From Amia ocellicauda (Eukaryota > Chordata > Actinopteri > Amiiformes > Amiidae): DNA of 64,000 bases. The notes under the pieces are model-generated. The model did no database searches, was not told the DNA's origin, and saw nothing but the letters and a program-made list of their open reading frames with translations. Position 1 is the stretch's first letter. Each line of letters opens with the position of its first letter. Shown piece by piece: positions 34,758 to 45,331 of this stretch. The position numbers and the translations under genes are program-made. The DNA lies in NCBI RefSeq assembly GCF_036373705.1, contig NC_089852.1, positions 32,501,707 to 32,565,706 of the forward strand, written 5' to 3'.

Positions 34758-36784
34758 ATGTCCGGAAACAACATCAACGACTTCGATTTAAACGAGTTTT
34801 TAGGTAAGTCTTCAGATTATTTTCATTGACTCAGAGCGTGTTGTGTGCATGTATTGTAAATAAGGCTATAACATCTGTTTTAAGTTCTGTAAAATTATTT
34901 TTCAGCCAGTCAACAGGAGTTAATTCCCAACGCTGAGGAGATCATCTGGAACAACGACAGTAAGATTTTTGTGTTTGCGCTCATGGGTTCTTATGTATGG
35001 GTGTGTGTGGTTTTGAAGCGGCTCATTAGAGTTATGAAAACGTTTTAATATATATTAATGCCGGTCTCTTTAATTACACAGAAACTATCGAAAGGCCTGT
35101 GATTAATGTCTCCGAGGATCAACCAAGAGAAGTGGTTGTCCCTAGACAGGCTGTCTGCCGACCGGGTAAGAACTAAACCCCTGTTTGTTTGTATAACGTT
35201 TCTGTAAGATGTTTGAGGCCAGTTTTGTTAATTTTAAAAAATTATCCTTTCTAACAGTATTAAGAAACATGGTTCGAGACAACGAAAGGCCTTCCACATC
35301 GAGGGCTTGTTTCGTTTTACCTTCGAGAACCATAACCTTTCAAGAATCTGAAAGGCCGTCAGCCCCGGTATCTGATAGCGGTGAGTATATATCTGCCGCC
35401 TGTAAGAGGTTAAAGCTTTTTATAAAGCGGGGTGGTTAAAGGTTAAACATGTCTCTTACCTTCACAGCGGTGCAAAAAGCTAAACCAGCCGAAAAACATA
35501 AGAAACGATTATTCTGTGGAGGTAAGTAAGATCTTTCAAACTTTAATGTTTTTAAAAGGGCTTTGTTTGCCCGTTGAGGGCTAATATTTAAGCGATGGGT
35601 GCCCGTTTCCTGTAGGGCGGGGGGTTCTGGGAAAGATCTTTAGAAGTCCGGACAGGTCTAGGCTTGTTTCTGGGGCATGTGTTTAGAAATGACCGATTGC
35701 CGTACCGTCTGGTTAGGAAGTAAAGCCAGTTGTTTGGCTTATCTCCCGCTATTATACTTCTGTTTTAAAGTGGTTGTAGGAAAAGGCTTGAAGGTGTTCA
35801 TTGTATTTAATATTTAAACAGATCGTGAAAACGTTTGTGAACCAGGAAGTCCCGGGATCAGGAAGCGTTTACACTTGGAAGGTTCGTTTAAAAATGAAAT
35901 GTTGTGTGTGTGTATAAAAGTGTTTTATTAACAATATTACAGTTTTTAAAGAAACATTTAAGAAACAGTTTATTTACAGAGGCTTCTCTGTTTTACATTT
36001 ATTATCAAGTCCTAATAAATATATTGTCTGTAAATAATAAGGCGTTGTAGTGAATGTCTAAGCCTATTTTCAAAGGTCTAAAAAAGCTAAAGGTTTTGAA
36101 GGTCCTGGACATGTTGTTTTAAGTTTGATTTCTGTCGCCGTTTAAAGATGTAAATGTAATGTATATTTTTATTCTTCCCAAGACTCTTGGGATAGTCATT
36201 CTGTGGATGAGCTATTGAGGACAATTACCCCGTCTAAGTGGGATCAAACATCTTCCCCGGCGAGATCACCGAGAGGATCCCCCACGGTGGTCTTGGAGAC
36301 CCCCCAACATCTACTCAGGCCACAGCCTTCTGGGGGTAATTCAACACCCCAGATTCAGCCCGCCACATTGTCGGGCGGAACAAATACAGGCAACCAACAA
36401 CCTCAGGGGTCACCGTCAGTCAGGGCTGACACACCACCCAACGACGGACTGGTTTCAACATCGTCCCCCCAGCCCCGTTTCTTGGCTACAGAAACGCGGA
36501 ACAGTACCCCGCGCTTGGCCAGGGTGTCACCGCAAAGGCCTTCTTGGTCTCCGTCCGTGAGTATACGCTCGCTCCCTGCCTCCTTCGACCGAGATTTACC
36601 GGAGCGACCATCCTTTGAAGCTGAGCCAGGCCACCAGCCCCCGGAGCTACTTCCTGAAGGTCGGCATGAGTTGCTACATACTTTGTTACAAAATCAAAGA
36701 CTTGTGTTAGTGGGGCAAAACCTTGTGATAGAGAGCCAAAACACCCTTATTAATACCCTTACTAACAAATTGTACCGTATTTAA
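34758..36784 (+). CDS. seven-exon gene of unknown function at the Polinton left end
   Basis: I do not recognise this protein. Seven exons are inferred: 34758-34803, 34906-34959, 35082-35165, 35258-35380, 35468-35521, 35822-35881 and 36183-36784, about 340 residues. Five donors are GTAAG or GTGAG; the sixth, at 35882, is the weaker GTTCG. The acceptors end in CAG or AAG, most after pyrimidine-rich tracts. All six introns fall in phase 1 and every internal exon is a multiple of three. The frame stays open across every join. Exons 3 and 4 carry three copies of an ERP motif (IERPV, NERPS, SERPS). The last exon is Pro/Ser/Thr-rich, with a Leu/Gln/Asn-rich, probably helical end (LLHTLLQNQRL). AATAAA at 36831 and 36842 follows the stop. 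The position suggests an early or regulatory gene, which is inference. Confidence 0.75.
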
Positions 36785-36830
36785 TGTTTTAATAGACACA
36801 AAACGCCTTACTATTGTGGGTTGTTGGAAA

Positions 36831-36847
36831 AATAAAAAATAAATAAA
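36831..36847 (+). terminator. poly(A) signals after the spliced gene
   Basis: AATAAA occurs at 36831-36836 and 36842-36847, between the stop at 36784 and the polymerase ATG at 36851. They could end the spliced transcript. Confidence 0.55.
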
Positions 36848-36850
36848 AAA

Positions 36851-39800
36851 ATGTACGGACTTGGTAAAAGAACTCACAAACTAAAGGATTATGAACAAGC
36901 TAGGGCCCCAAAAAGACCTTCCCGAGAGAACATCGCCGGCCCTGTTGTGAACTCCTCTGATGTCCCAATGAACCAGGAACTATTACAAATGATAAATGAT
37001 TTAAATAACCCCCAATTACCACCGATAGAATGTGAATTAACAGACTTACCGGTGAACCCCGACCTGTTACAGATGGTCAATGATCTAAATAACCACCTCC
37101 CACCGGTAGCGCTTATAGAGGTTCACCCCCTAGTTCACCCCGATTTGTTTGAAATGGTGGAGGCTTTGGAGGCACTACCCCGACCAAATTCTGCCCCTAT
37201 TATAAATGATTTGAGACAATTAGAACACAGTATGGCGGCAGAAGCAGCCGTCACTATAGAGGAGGGTCTTGACATTAACCGGTTGGATATCTTTGAAGGA
37301 CTTTTACAGGCTTTAAATGAGCCTCCTCAAAAAGGGGGTTTTGTAGATGTCAGCAGTGGGGGTGTTCGGAATGTGGAGGGTTCTGAGACTGATAAGGCTG
37401 TGGAGGACATGCTCTGTGAGAATGTAGGGGGTGAAGGCTTTGTTCAAAATGATGATGTGTCCAAGAGTACCAGTGATCCCGTGATTATAGATAGACCGGC
37501 CTATAACAATTTTGAAATGATTCAGCGTTTTAATTTTGCAAAACTTTTAAATTGTGACAATTATGCAGAAATATTTGTCAACATACACGAGGCCTTGCAA
37601 AACATGCTTGAACAGGTTGCTGAAAGGGTCAGACCTCGAGATGTTGTACAGTTAGAACTCAGAGGGGGTGATTTGTTTAGCAACCTATCTGTAATGCTGA
37701 GTGGAGATCATTTAGATGTTGATGAATTTCTGGCTAAAATCGAAGCGTTATTGTAAAGTAACGCAGCCATCTTAGCTGATGAAAGTCTGTCTCTGGTAAT
37801 GAATGTGGTTCGTAACCCTGAGGGTGGGGCGCTTAGAAGACTGTCGAAATGCTTGAAGAACGACATAATTAGGAACAAGCTCAGGCAATTAGTGGTGAGT
37901 TCCAATGGGGACAATAAGCTCTGTTTTGCTTACAGTTTAATAAAACTACTCACCCCCGACATGCCTGAACCCCAAGCTATGCAAGAGGCTTTAATGCTTC
38001 ATCAGAGGGCCGGCTTAAACTCTCAACAGATGGTTGCCTTTTCAGACATTACCAAGTTTGAGGAGTTGTTGTCTTTAAAAATTGTTGTGTGGTACCGTTG
38101 TGAGGTAAAGGAAATATTTGTGAAATTTCAGACACATCCTGAAACCCATACACAGACACTGTTTCTCTTAAGTGATAGTCATTACTTATGAATAAAGAGT
38201 TTGACGGCTTTTTTAGGTTGTTCGTATGTTTGTCATTGGTGTTATAAGGCCTTCAATGATAAGCTTAAGCACCGCTGTGACGGTTACTGTAACGTCTGTT
38301 TCAATCCGCAATGTCGTAAGGGTTTGGCCCCTACCATCCGATGTAAAGATTGCTTAAGGATTTGTCTCTCAGCGTTCTGTTTTTCTGAACATAAGGTACA
38401 GAGGGTCGCTGCTGAGGGGGTTAAAAAACGGAGTTATTGTGATCAAACTAAATATTGCCCGCAGTGTTGCCTCCAGTACCGTTTTCATGAGGTTAAACCA
38501 CACAAATGTCTGGAGCCGAGATGCAGGATCTGTAATGCTGATTTAACCCCGGGGTCTGAACACCAGTGCTTTATTCAGCCGGTTAAAAAGGAGCCGCCGC
38601 ACAACCGGTATGTCTTTTTTGATTTTGAATGCCGGCAAGAAAACGGGGTCCACGTTGCTAATTATATACACTGTATTAACATGTTGGATCATGAGTGGTC
38701 AGCTAGCGGTGAGAGTTGTGTCAGGGATTTCTTTACGCGGTATCGCGGTCCAAAATACCTCAATTACACATTTATTGCCCACAATGCTAAGGGTTATGAT
38801 TCTTACATTTTGATTAAGTATCTGGTGGAAAATGGGGTGACCCCAAAAATAATAGCTCAGGGTAACAAGATCATGTGTTTCACCGACGAAGCTTTCAACC
38901 AACGTTACATAGACTCGTTAAATTTCCTCCCCATGAAATTGAGCGCTTTGGTTCTGCCATTTTTTTAATACTAAGGACACTCAAAATTATCGAGGGTCCT
39001 ACCCGCCCGCCTCTTATTATGGGGTTGATACTATGATGTCTCATGAGAGGGAGGACTTCTTTAAATGGTACAATACGGTTAAGGGAGGTGTTTTTGATTT
39101 CCGAGAAGAGATGGCCGCTTATTGTAAAAATGATGTGGTGATCCTTAAAGAAGCCTGTGTGTGTTTCCGCGCCGAGGTTATCAACACATCGGGTCTCGAC
39201 CCTTTGCAAAGTGTGACCATAGCGTCTCTCTGCATGAAAATGTATCGGTCCAATTTCTTGCAGAAAAACACTATAGCGGTCACCACTTCTGACAACTATC
39301 GTGCTAGACAAAAGAACTTTTCGACTGTCTCCATACAGTGGCTGGAATATCTGAGTGCCCGGGATAACATCTTCATCAGACATGCTTTAAATCAAGGGGA
39401 AGTCAAAATGGGGCCTTACTACTTAGACGGTTTTAGCGACGTGTCCGGGCGGCGTACCGCTTATGAGTTTGCTGGTTGTATTTACCATGGCTGTCCTCAG
39501 TGCTTCGACCCAAACACCTTTAACCCCGTAACACAAAAATTCTGCGGTGATATGTACTATGATTTCCAGGAACGAATTGAAACTTTAAAAAACACCTATG
39601 GTTTGAACATGCTGGTGATTTGGGAATACGAGTGGACGACCCTGAAGCAACAGGATGCGGGGGTACAACGGTTTATGGAAACCTTGGACTTTCCTGAACG
39701 TCTAGAGCCCAGGGATGCGTTATTTGGGGGTCGTACCAATGCCCTCTGTTTACATTATGAGGTAAAGGAGGGTGAGAGAGTAGATTACTATGATTTCACC

Positions 39801-41048
39801 AGTCTGTACCCTTATGTCAACAAGACCAAAATGTACCCGGTGGGGCATCCAACCATTGTTTATCGTGACTTTCTCGAAATCGGACAGTACTTTGGTTTGA
39901 TCAAAGTCACCATGTACCCTCCTCGCGAGCTGTTCTTACCCGTGTTGCCTTACAGGTGTTCGGGAAAATTGATGTTCCCTCTGTGTAGAACGTGTGTGGA
40001 AACTGAAAATCAAAATACCTCTTGTCTGCACAGTGATGAAGAGAGAGCGCTGACGGGTGTCTGGTGTAGCATTGAGCTTGACAAGGCGGTGGAGAAAGGT
40101 TACAGAGTTGGTAAGGTGTATGAGGTTTGGCATTTTTCTGAAAAATCTGATACTCTTTTTGCTGATTACATTATGACCCATCTGAAAGGGAAACAGGAGG
40201 CATCGGGCTATCCCTCATGGTGTGTTGACTCCGCGGCCAAAGAGCGATACGTTCAGCAATATTTTGAAAAGGAAGGGATCCGTCTAGAGCCGGGGAACAT
40301 AACTGTAAACCCCGCCAAGAGACAAATGTCCAAACTGATTTTAAACAGTCTGTGGGGTAAGTTTGGGGAAAGAAATAACCGTCTAAACACAACCTTGATT
40401 AAAACCCCTGAACAGTTTATAGAATTTATGTTTTCCAAACAACATGCAGTATCACACTTTCAATTCTTAAATGACCACGTGGCACAGGTCCAGTGGAGGG
40501 CCCCTAAAGATTTCCCCACCAAACAGGGGAACGTTAATGTTTTCATAGCGGTTTTTACCACGGCTTACGCCCGGCTTGAACTGTACAACTTAATGGATCA
40601 GTTGCAGGAACGCACGCTCTATCATGATACTGACTCTGTAATCTTTGTCACCAGGCCAGGGGATTGGGTCCCTCCCCTCGGGGACTACCTTGGGGAGTTA
40701 ACGAGCGAGCTAGATCCTCAGGACCACATAGTGGAGTTTGTTTCAGGGGGTCCTAAGACTTACGCATACAGAACGGCTGCGGGTAAGACCTGTATGAAAG
40801 TTAAGGGTTTCACTCTGAACCATTGTAACAACAAGCTCATTAACATCAAGTCTCTGACGACCCTGGTACAAAGTTTTGTAACCAAGAAAGATGCGCCTCC
40901 TCGCGAGATTATTACAGCCGGAAATCAGATCTATCGCAATAAAAAGGGGTACACGTTGGAAAATAGATCACTAAACAAACGGTTCAGGGTGGTGTACAAT
41001 AAAAGAGTGTTGAAGACTGATTATACCACTCTGCCTTATGGATATTAG
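36851..41048 (+). pseudogene. protein-primed DNA polymerase B, broken in three places
   Basis: This polymerase would replicate the element. The first 300 codons hold three roughly 30-residue repeats with an LLQM-NDLNN core and an acidic helical part. An in-frame TAA lies at 37754-37756. Codons 37757-38188 form a domain with GDNKLCF and DSHY, reminiscent of OTU-type proteases. A second in-frame stop, TGA, is at 38189-38191. A Cys/His-rich zinc cluster follows (38216-38580), then exonuclease motifs DFE (38621) and AHNAKGYD (about 38780). A frameshift in the T-run 38960-38966 precedes the third exonuclease motif YCKNDV (about 39120). Polymerase motifs are intact: DFTSLYP (about 39795), NSLWGKFG (about 40348) and YHDTDS (about 40621). 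The total span, near 1400 codons, fits a Polinton polymerase. The last bases overlap the ATPase start by 11. Confidence 0.93.
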
Positions 41049-41710
41049 CGGTGGTTTTGATAACAGACTTCAACACCCTTTCTCCTGTATTATAGCCGGT
41101 CCCTCCAATTCGGGTAAGAGCTATCTTATAAAGAACATCATAGAAGATGTGGACGCAACCGTGTCCCAAGCTCTTGACAACATAGTGTGGTGTTACTCTT
41201 GCTGGCAACCTCTCTACGATGATTTGGCTTCGAAAAAAAATAATCTGAAATTTGTGCAAGGTCTCCCCGCCTTGTTGTGTGACGATGACTTGTTCCCGCC
41301 TGGACAAACTAATCTAGTGATCCTTGATGACCTGATGGAGCAGGCCGGTGACAACAGTGAAGTGGAAATTGCTTTCACAAAGTACACTCATCATAGGAAT
41401 TTAAATATTATTTATTTAGTTCAAAATCTATTTTTTCAAGGTAAAAAAAAGCCGCACTATTAATTTAAATGCCAATTATATAATTATTTTTAAAAACCCC
41501 AGAGATAAACTACAGGTCACCGTCTTGGCTCGTCAAATGTACCCTAACCAGACCAAGTTCTTTTTGGAGGCATTTGAGGATGCCACCAAAAAACCCTACG
41601 GGTACTTGATTGCGGACTTAAAAGCACAAACCCCAGAAGACTTTCGCCTCAGAACAGGTTTGTGTCCGCCCGATTGGCCGACAGTGTATGTGCTAAAGAA
41701 AAGGAAATAA
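41038..41710 (+). pseudogene. genome-packaging ATPase (FtsK/A32-like), frameshifted
   Basis: The P-loop ATPase would drive DNA into capsids. Walker A reads GPSNSGKS (41098-41121) and Walker B reads VILDDL (about 41317). LIYLVQNLFF matches the sensor region near 41420. The frame stops at 41461 because of the eight-base A-run at 41443-41450. The remainder, to 41710, is open in another frame and ends VYVLKKRK. The total of about 224 codons is normal for the family. A one-base error or mutation in the homopolymer explains the break. The start overlaps the end of the polymerase gene. Confidence 0.9.
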
Positions 41711-41716
41711 ATAAGA

Positions 41717-42052
41717 ATGTCTGTTCGGATTAAAAGAAATCTGCCACTTTTGCAAATGTTATTTGAGGGGAGCCCGCGCCATAGGAAAGCTGTGCTGGCT
41801 GGGGCCCCCTCGGATTTGATCGAGACCCTGTGTGAAATAGCTTTTAACATCTTACGCGGTAATATACCCCTAACCCCTTCTCAACATTCTAAACTCAAAA
41901 AACAAAAAGCGGTTATCAAGATCATCGCTAATAAGAAGTATTCTATTAAAAGAAAAATAAAGAAGATTAATCAAACCGGAGGTTTTATAGGACCGCTGTT
42001 GAGCATAACCGTGTCTTTCCTAACCAGTCTTCTAGCTTCCAGAGTGGGTTAA
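41717..42052 (+). CDS. small basic Polinton protein with hydrophobic tail
   Basis: This 111-residue protein is Arg/Lys-rich (KQKAVIKIIANKKYS). A GGF motif lies near residue 90, followed by a hydrophobic C-terminal segment of about 20 residues. I recall similar short proteins next to the ATPase in animal Polintons, where GGF-type sites may be processed by the viral protease; that role is inference. It begins 6 bp after the ATPase stop and ends 2 bp before the next gene, so it is probably co-transcribed. A minor virion or membrane-active protein is a reasonable guess. The frame is intact. Confidence 0.65.
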   Translation: MSVRIKRNLPLLQMLFEGSPRHRKAVLAGAPSDLIETLCEIAFNILRGNIPLTPSQHSKLKKQKAVIKIIANKKYSIKRKIKKINQTGGFIGPLLSITVSFLTSLLASRVG

Positions 42053-42054
42053 TA

Positions 42055-42291
42055 ATGGAATATGCTCAGAAAATGTTTTTGATCCCTCAGGAGCAGCTTG
42101 AGAAACTGAGAAAAAATGTTGTCGGGTCAGAGCCCATTAGACAAACGGCCGAAAACAACCTGGACTCTGAAATGAAAGCTATACTGGCCAGGGCCGATTT
42201 AAATCAGTATTCCAAAGCCCAGATGTATAGCAACACGTTACAGCGCTACCTCCGTCTGGTTAGACAGGGTGAAAAAGATCAAAACACTTAA
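42055..42291 (+). CDS. small conserved-type Polinton protein, unknown
   Basis: This is a 78-residue, helix-rich, charged protein (FLIPQEQLEKLRKN near the start, YSKAQMYSNTLQRYL near the end). There is no catalytic motif and no membrane segment. It lies 2 bp after the previous gene and 8 bp before the next, in a tight plus-strand set. I recall comparable reading frames at this place in other Polintons but no assigned function. Confidence 0.6.
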   Translation: MEYAQKMFLIPQEQLEKLRKNVVGSEPIRQTAENNLDSEMKAILARADLNQYSKAQMYSNTLQRYLRLVRQGEKDQNT

Positions 42292-42299
42292 CTTTAACC

Positions 42300-42797
42300 A
42301 TGGCCTCTCAAGAAAATGGTTCTGGGGCTGATGCGGGGGGTACGGTTGATAAAGATGTTGCGGTGGCCGAACCTGTTGAGAGTTCAGAGGGAGATGTTGT
42401 AATGGATGTTTTGAGAAACATGCCGGCCAGAAGCAAAAGACATGCAGAATATATCCTGCACAAAATGGTTCAGAAACCGCGGGTAACGGCTTGGAATGAA
42501 CAGGGTGAATTTGTTTTTAAAGGACAACTGATCAAAGGTTCACACATGTTTGATTTGTTGAAGAGTGTCACTAGCACTAATAAGGTACCCGATAGTCGCC
42601 GACCTGTAGGCTGGAATGCTTTCCTACAGGCGATGGCCTGTCTGAACATGCCCCAATCAACAGTTCCTAACCAGGAAACGCGACAAAAAATCCGTCTGTG
42701 TAAAGAGGTGGAGACTGATCTGACTCCGATATCTCATTACTCTAACCGTGCTGAGCAACCATCCTCAGGATCTATCCATCGTAGGGAAGCTTATTAA
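42300..42797 (+). CDS. last plus-strand Polinton protein, unknown
   Basis: The 165-residue protein starts at ATG 42300 (MASQENGSG). A variable acidic N-terminus is followed by a domain with LPxxxxR-like NMPARSKRHAEYIL, then VTAWNEQGEFVFKGQLIKGS, then GWNAFLQAMACLN. The WNEQGEF/GS/DLL pattern recurs in proteins downstream of the ATPase in other Polintons, as far as I recall. The function is unknown. The gene is the last on the plus strand before the convergent zone. The frame is intact. Confidence 0.6.
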   Translation: MASQENGSGADAGGTVDKDVAVAEPVESSEGDVVMDVLRNMPARSKRHAEYILHKMVQKPRVTAWNEQGEFVFKGQLIKGSHMFDLLKSVTSTNKVPDSRRPVGWNAFLQAMACLNMPQSTVPNQETRQKIRLCKEVETDLTPISHYSNRAEQPSSGSIHRREAY

Positions 42798-42976
42798 TCT
42801 CATGTTTTTATTTGTCTCCCCTGTAAATAAGGACCCGACAAACAATTTTTTTTTTTTTTTTTTTTTTTTTCAAATGTTGTACATTTATGTATAACATAAC
42901 CCCTGCTTTGTATAAGAATTGTGTTGAATAAAAACAAAACTAATGATTCAAAGGCTGTTTTCATTATTTTTTCACT
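42798..42976. terminator. convergent 3' ends with poly(A) signals and T25 run
   Basis: For the plus strand, AATAAA is at 42927-42932. For the minus strand, TTTATT at 42807-42812 reads AATAAA. The signals cross, so the opposing transcripts would overlap by more than 100 bases at their ends. A run of 25 T lies at 42846-42870. Confidence 0.65.
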
Positions 42977-43533
42977 TTAACACGCATGACATCTTTTAAA
43001 ATCCTCACAAGAACACCCCATCTGTATACATGGCTGGCTAGGGTCGTAAGTCATTGTGTTATAAGGGGGGGTCCACAGTGTCCTGACAAACTCTGCCACT
43101 TTTTTATCATTTTGGCCTAAATCCTCACTGTACAAGGCCATAATATCGGGGTATGACCTTCCTTTAGATCTATGATATAAGAAAAACACACAGTGTTGAC
43201 CACAAGTGAAGGTCTGAAGACTTTGTACTTGACGACCGCTGTAAATGGTTTCTTGACAGTTGTTGAGCAGAAAGTTATTGATCTTCCGAGGGAAAGGTCT
43301 GAAATCCGGGGGGTTTCCATAGGAATCAAAAAATTCACCACGGCGTCCTCCCATAGATAAATAGCCAGCCAATGTTCTCCGGGCATATTTTTAGGGTGTG
43401 TGTTGATTATGTACATTGCAGGTAAATTCTTGATCTTAAATTTAGGCAGCTGGTCGCAGGCGTAGACTCCTTGAAACAGTTTCCGTGAGCCGGCCAGGGC
43501 ATTCATGATGTGGTTGAGCTCTCTGGTGTTCAT
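42977..43533 (-). pseudogene. adenain-like maturation protease, frameshifted
   Basis: This cysteine protease, related to the adenovirus protease, would process virion proteins. The start is the ATG at 43533, 1 bp after the capsid stop. The catalytic His lies in GEHWLAI (residue 54). The acidic residue is in FFDSYG and the catalytic Cys in CGQHC. The His part and the Asp/Cys part lie in different frames, with a one-base shift within about 43345-43370. About 185 codons is the usual family length. All catalytic residues are recognisable. A final cluster of Cys residues ends the protein. Confidence 0.9.
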
Positions 43534-43534
43534 T

Positions 43535-44840
43535 TTAATAATAATCATACCGAACGTTTCTCCTCTGATTCACCTCAATAATGTTGTCAAACACAGCATA
43601 CACGACCATATTTACAGTGCGTGGTAGAGGCTGCTTGAAACGCATATCCAAACGCATATTGCCCGTCTTCATCAGTGAAAAATGTTGTCCACACTCTTTG
43701 TCAGGGGTCAGGTTGAAACCGTACAGGGTGTAACCGCTGCAGTATTCCCGGCGATCGATCAGCAGAGGTTGATCCTTGAGATGGCGACCCGTAGCCAGTA
43801 CTAGACTGTAATATTCACGAACCGCGTTGCCGTTTTCAAAGTCAGGTTGAAAAGGTCTGGATGGAACCTGCACACCATCGACGTACAACGCTATAAATTC
43901 CGCGTTATAATGTTTAAAGTTAAAGGGGTTCTTGTTGTAAACCCCGGTAAATGCATCATTATCCACGAGACCTATAATAACCTGTTTTGGGAGCTGTCCT
44001 AGAAACAGATTTTCCTGGTTCATCACCCGTGTCCCTGCGGGGATACTGTGGACTTTCATATAGACTCTTTCGATCGGGTACTTGGCGTTTGCCGTCATTA
44101 ACGCCTGCGCATGTCCTAGTTTAACCGCCGGGGAGACGGACACTTTTTTCACAAACAGCGAGGCCGATAATATGGTCAGTTTATATTTTTCAGTATCAGG
44201 GGTCATCAGACAAAAAGCACTTTTACTATGGATCATTTTAATTTTAATGTCTACCCCGTTGAGCATGAGTTTTTCTTGGAAAAATATGTCTGCATGGATA
44301 TGTCCCATTAGCTCAAAGGTCCTCCCTTCTGTTGAAAAGGCCGTTCTTTTTTGCAAACCCTTATTGAGTCCCTCTGGATCCTTGTCGTCCATAGCTTCCG
44401 GGGTGTCTTTGAAGAAAAGGCCGGGGCTGAACTGTTTGCTTAGGGTCTCCTCACTATAATAGGATACACTCCATCATGGCCCTATAGGAGTAAGTATTGC
44501 TGCTTTGACTAATGAGCCGATCTCCCAGGGTCACATCCACCTGTGAAAACATGGTGGCCACCGGGTAATTGATGACCCCAGCATTGGCCGTCTTCTCGAT
44601 TGCATCGCCATCCTCATCAGTCACTTTACAGTTCATTAAAATAAATGTGTTATTCAAATCAATATAATCCTCGCCATTGCCAGCTATAAAAAACTCCAGA
44701 GGGGCCGTGTCTGAAATTGCGGAAAGAGGGGGAATCTCTACATATATGCTCTTATCTATACTCGTTTGAGTGTATGGAACTGTAAACAGATCCAGTTCTG
44801 ATTTGACGCATTCTTCCGATAGACTGTGGACAAAAGACAT
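43535..44840 (-). pseudogene. major capsid protein (hexon-like double jelly roll), frameshifted
   Basis: The start at 44840 opens 128 codons (MSFVHSLSEEC, then PLEFFIAGNGEDYIDL and NYPVATMFSQVDVTLG, a typical first-barrel start). The frame stops at 44454, and the capsid sequence continues in the +1 frame from about 44452 to 43535 with RTAFSTEGRTFEL, YNKNPFNFKHYNAEF and a final VVYAVFDNIIEV. The break is a single-base shift within about 44450-44462, with no long homopolymer. The total of about 430 codons suits a Polinton capsid. The gene starts 2 bp after the pVI/pX-like stop. Confidence 0.92.
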
Positions 44841-44842
44841 GT

Positions 44843-45331
44843 TTAAAAGATGTATCCTGAGGCTCTATTTGTCTTTCTTTGAGACTTTCTTTTTGCAGGT
44901 TTTTTCTTGTGCTGCTTCCTTCGCCGAGTGTTTCCACGATATGTTGGAGAATGAGAGATTCTTCGTTTTTTGTTAGCCACGGATCTTCGTCGCCCTGGTG
45001 GACACATGCTGTTTCTTCTTTTACCCCCCCTCCTCGCCATTACCATGAGACCCGAACCCTCCTGATGCTCATGGCTAGCTGCCCGGTTCATAACATTGGT
45101 GAACACGTCACTAACAATATTTTTAGCCGCTGATTTCAAGTGGGGACTGGCTATAGCAAAGCCTCTCTTAAGCAGGGGTACGGCCATTCTAAAGAGACCA
45201 CGAAAGAGTCCTCCTAGACCGGCGCCATACATTGTGGGGGCTCCTACAAAACCGGGCAAGCCGTTCCCGGCTTGCATCTTGTAATAATCCACATAGGCGC
45301 TAGGATCTACATAACCCCTCGAGGTAGCCAT
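44843..45331 (-). CDS. pVI/pX-like basic minor virion protein
   Basis: This is a 162-residue protein starting at ATG 45331 (MATSRGYVDP). Near the start, YVDYYKMQAGNGLPGF is followed by GAGLGGLFRGLFRMAVPLLKRG, an amphipathic segment typical of the membrane-lytic or DNA-condensing minor proteins of adenovirus-like particles. The last 60 residues are very Arg/Lys-rich. The frame is intact and overlaps the end of the penton-like gene by 25 bases. 'attattaaaATG' precedes it, as it does the protease gene. Confidence 0.75.
   Translation of the reverse strand: MATSRGYVDPSAYVDYYKMQAGNGLPGFVGAPTMYGAGLGGLFRGLFRMAVPLLKRGFAIASPHLKSAAKNIVSDVFTNVMNRAASHEHQEGSGLMVMARRGGKRRNSMCPPGRRRSVANKKRRISHSPTYRGNTRRRKQHKKKPAKRKSQRKTNRASGYIF

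Noticed and set aside
38189..38191. Programmed readthrough of the polymerase stops
   Set aside because: Two different stops (TAA and TGA) plus a shift in one gene, and breaks in four others, fit decay or error better than recoding. No readthrough signal is visible.
44450..44462. Programmed +1 frameshift in the capsid gene
   Set aside because: No slippery site or pause structure is seen, and other genes are broken in a similar way.
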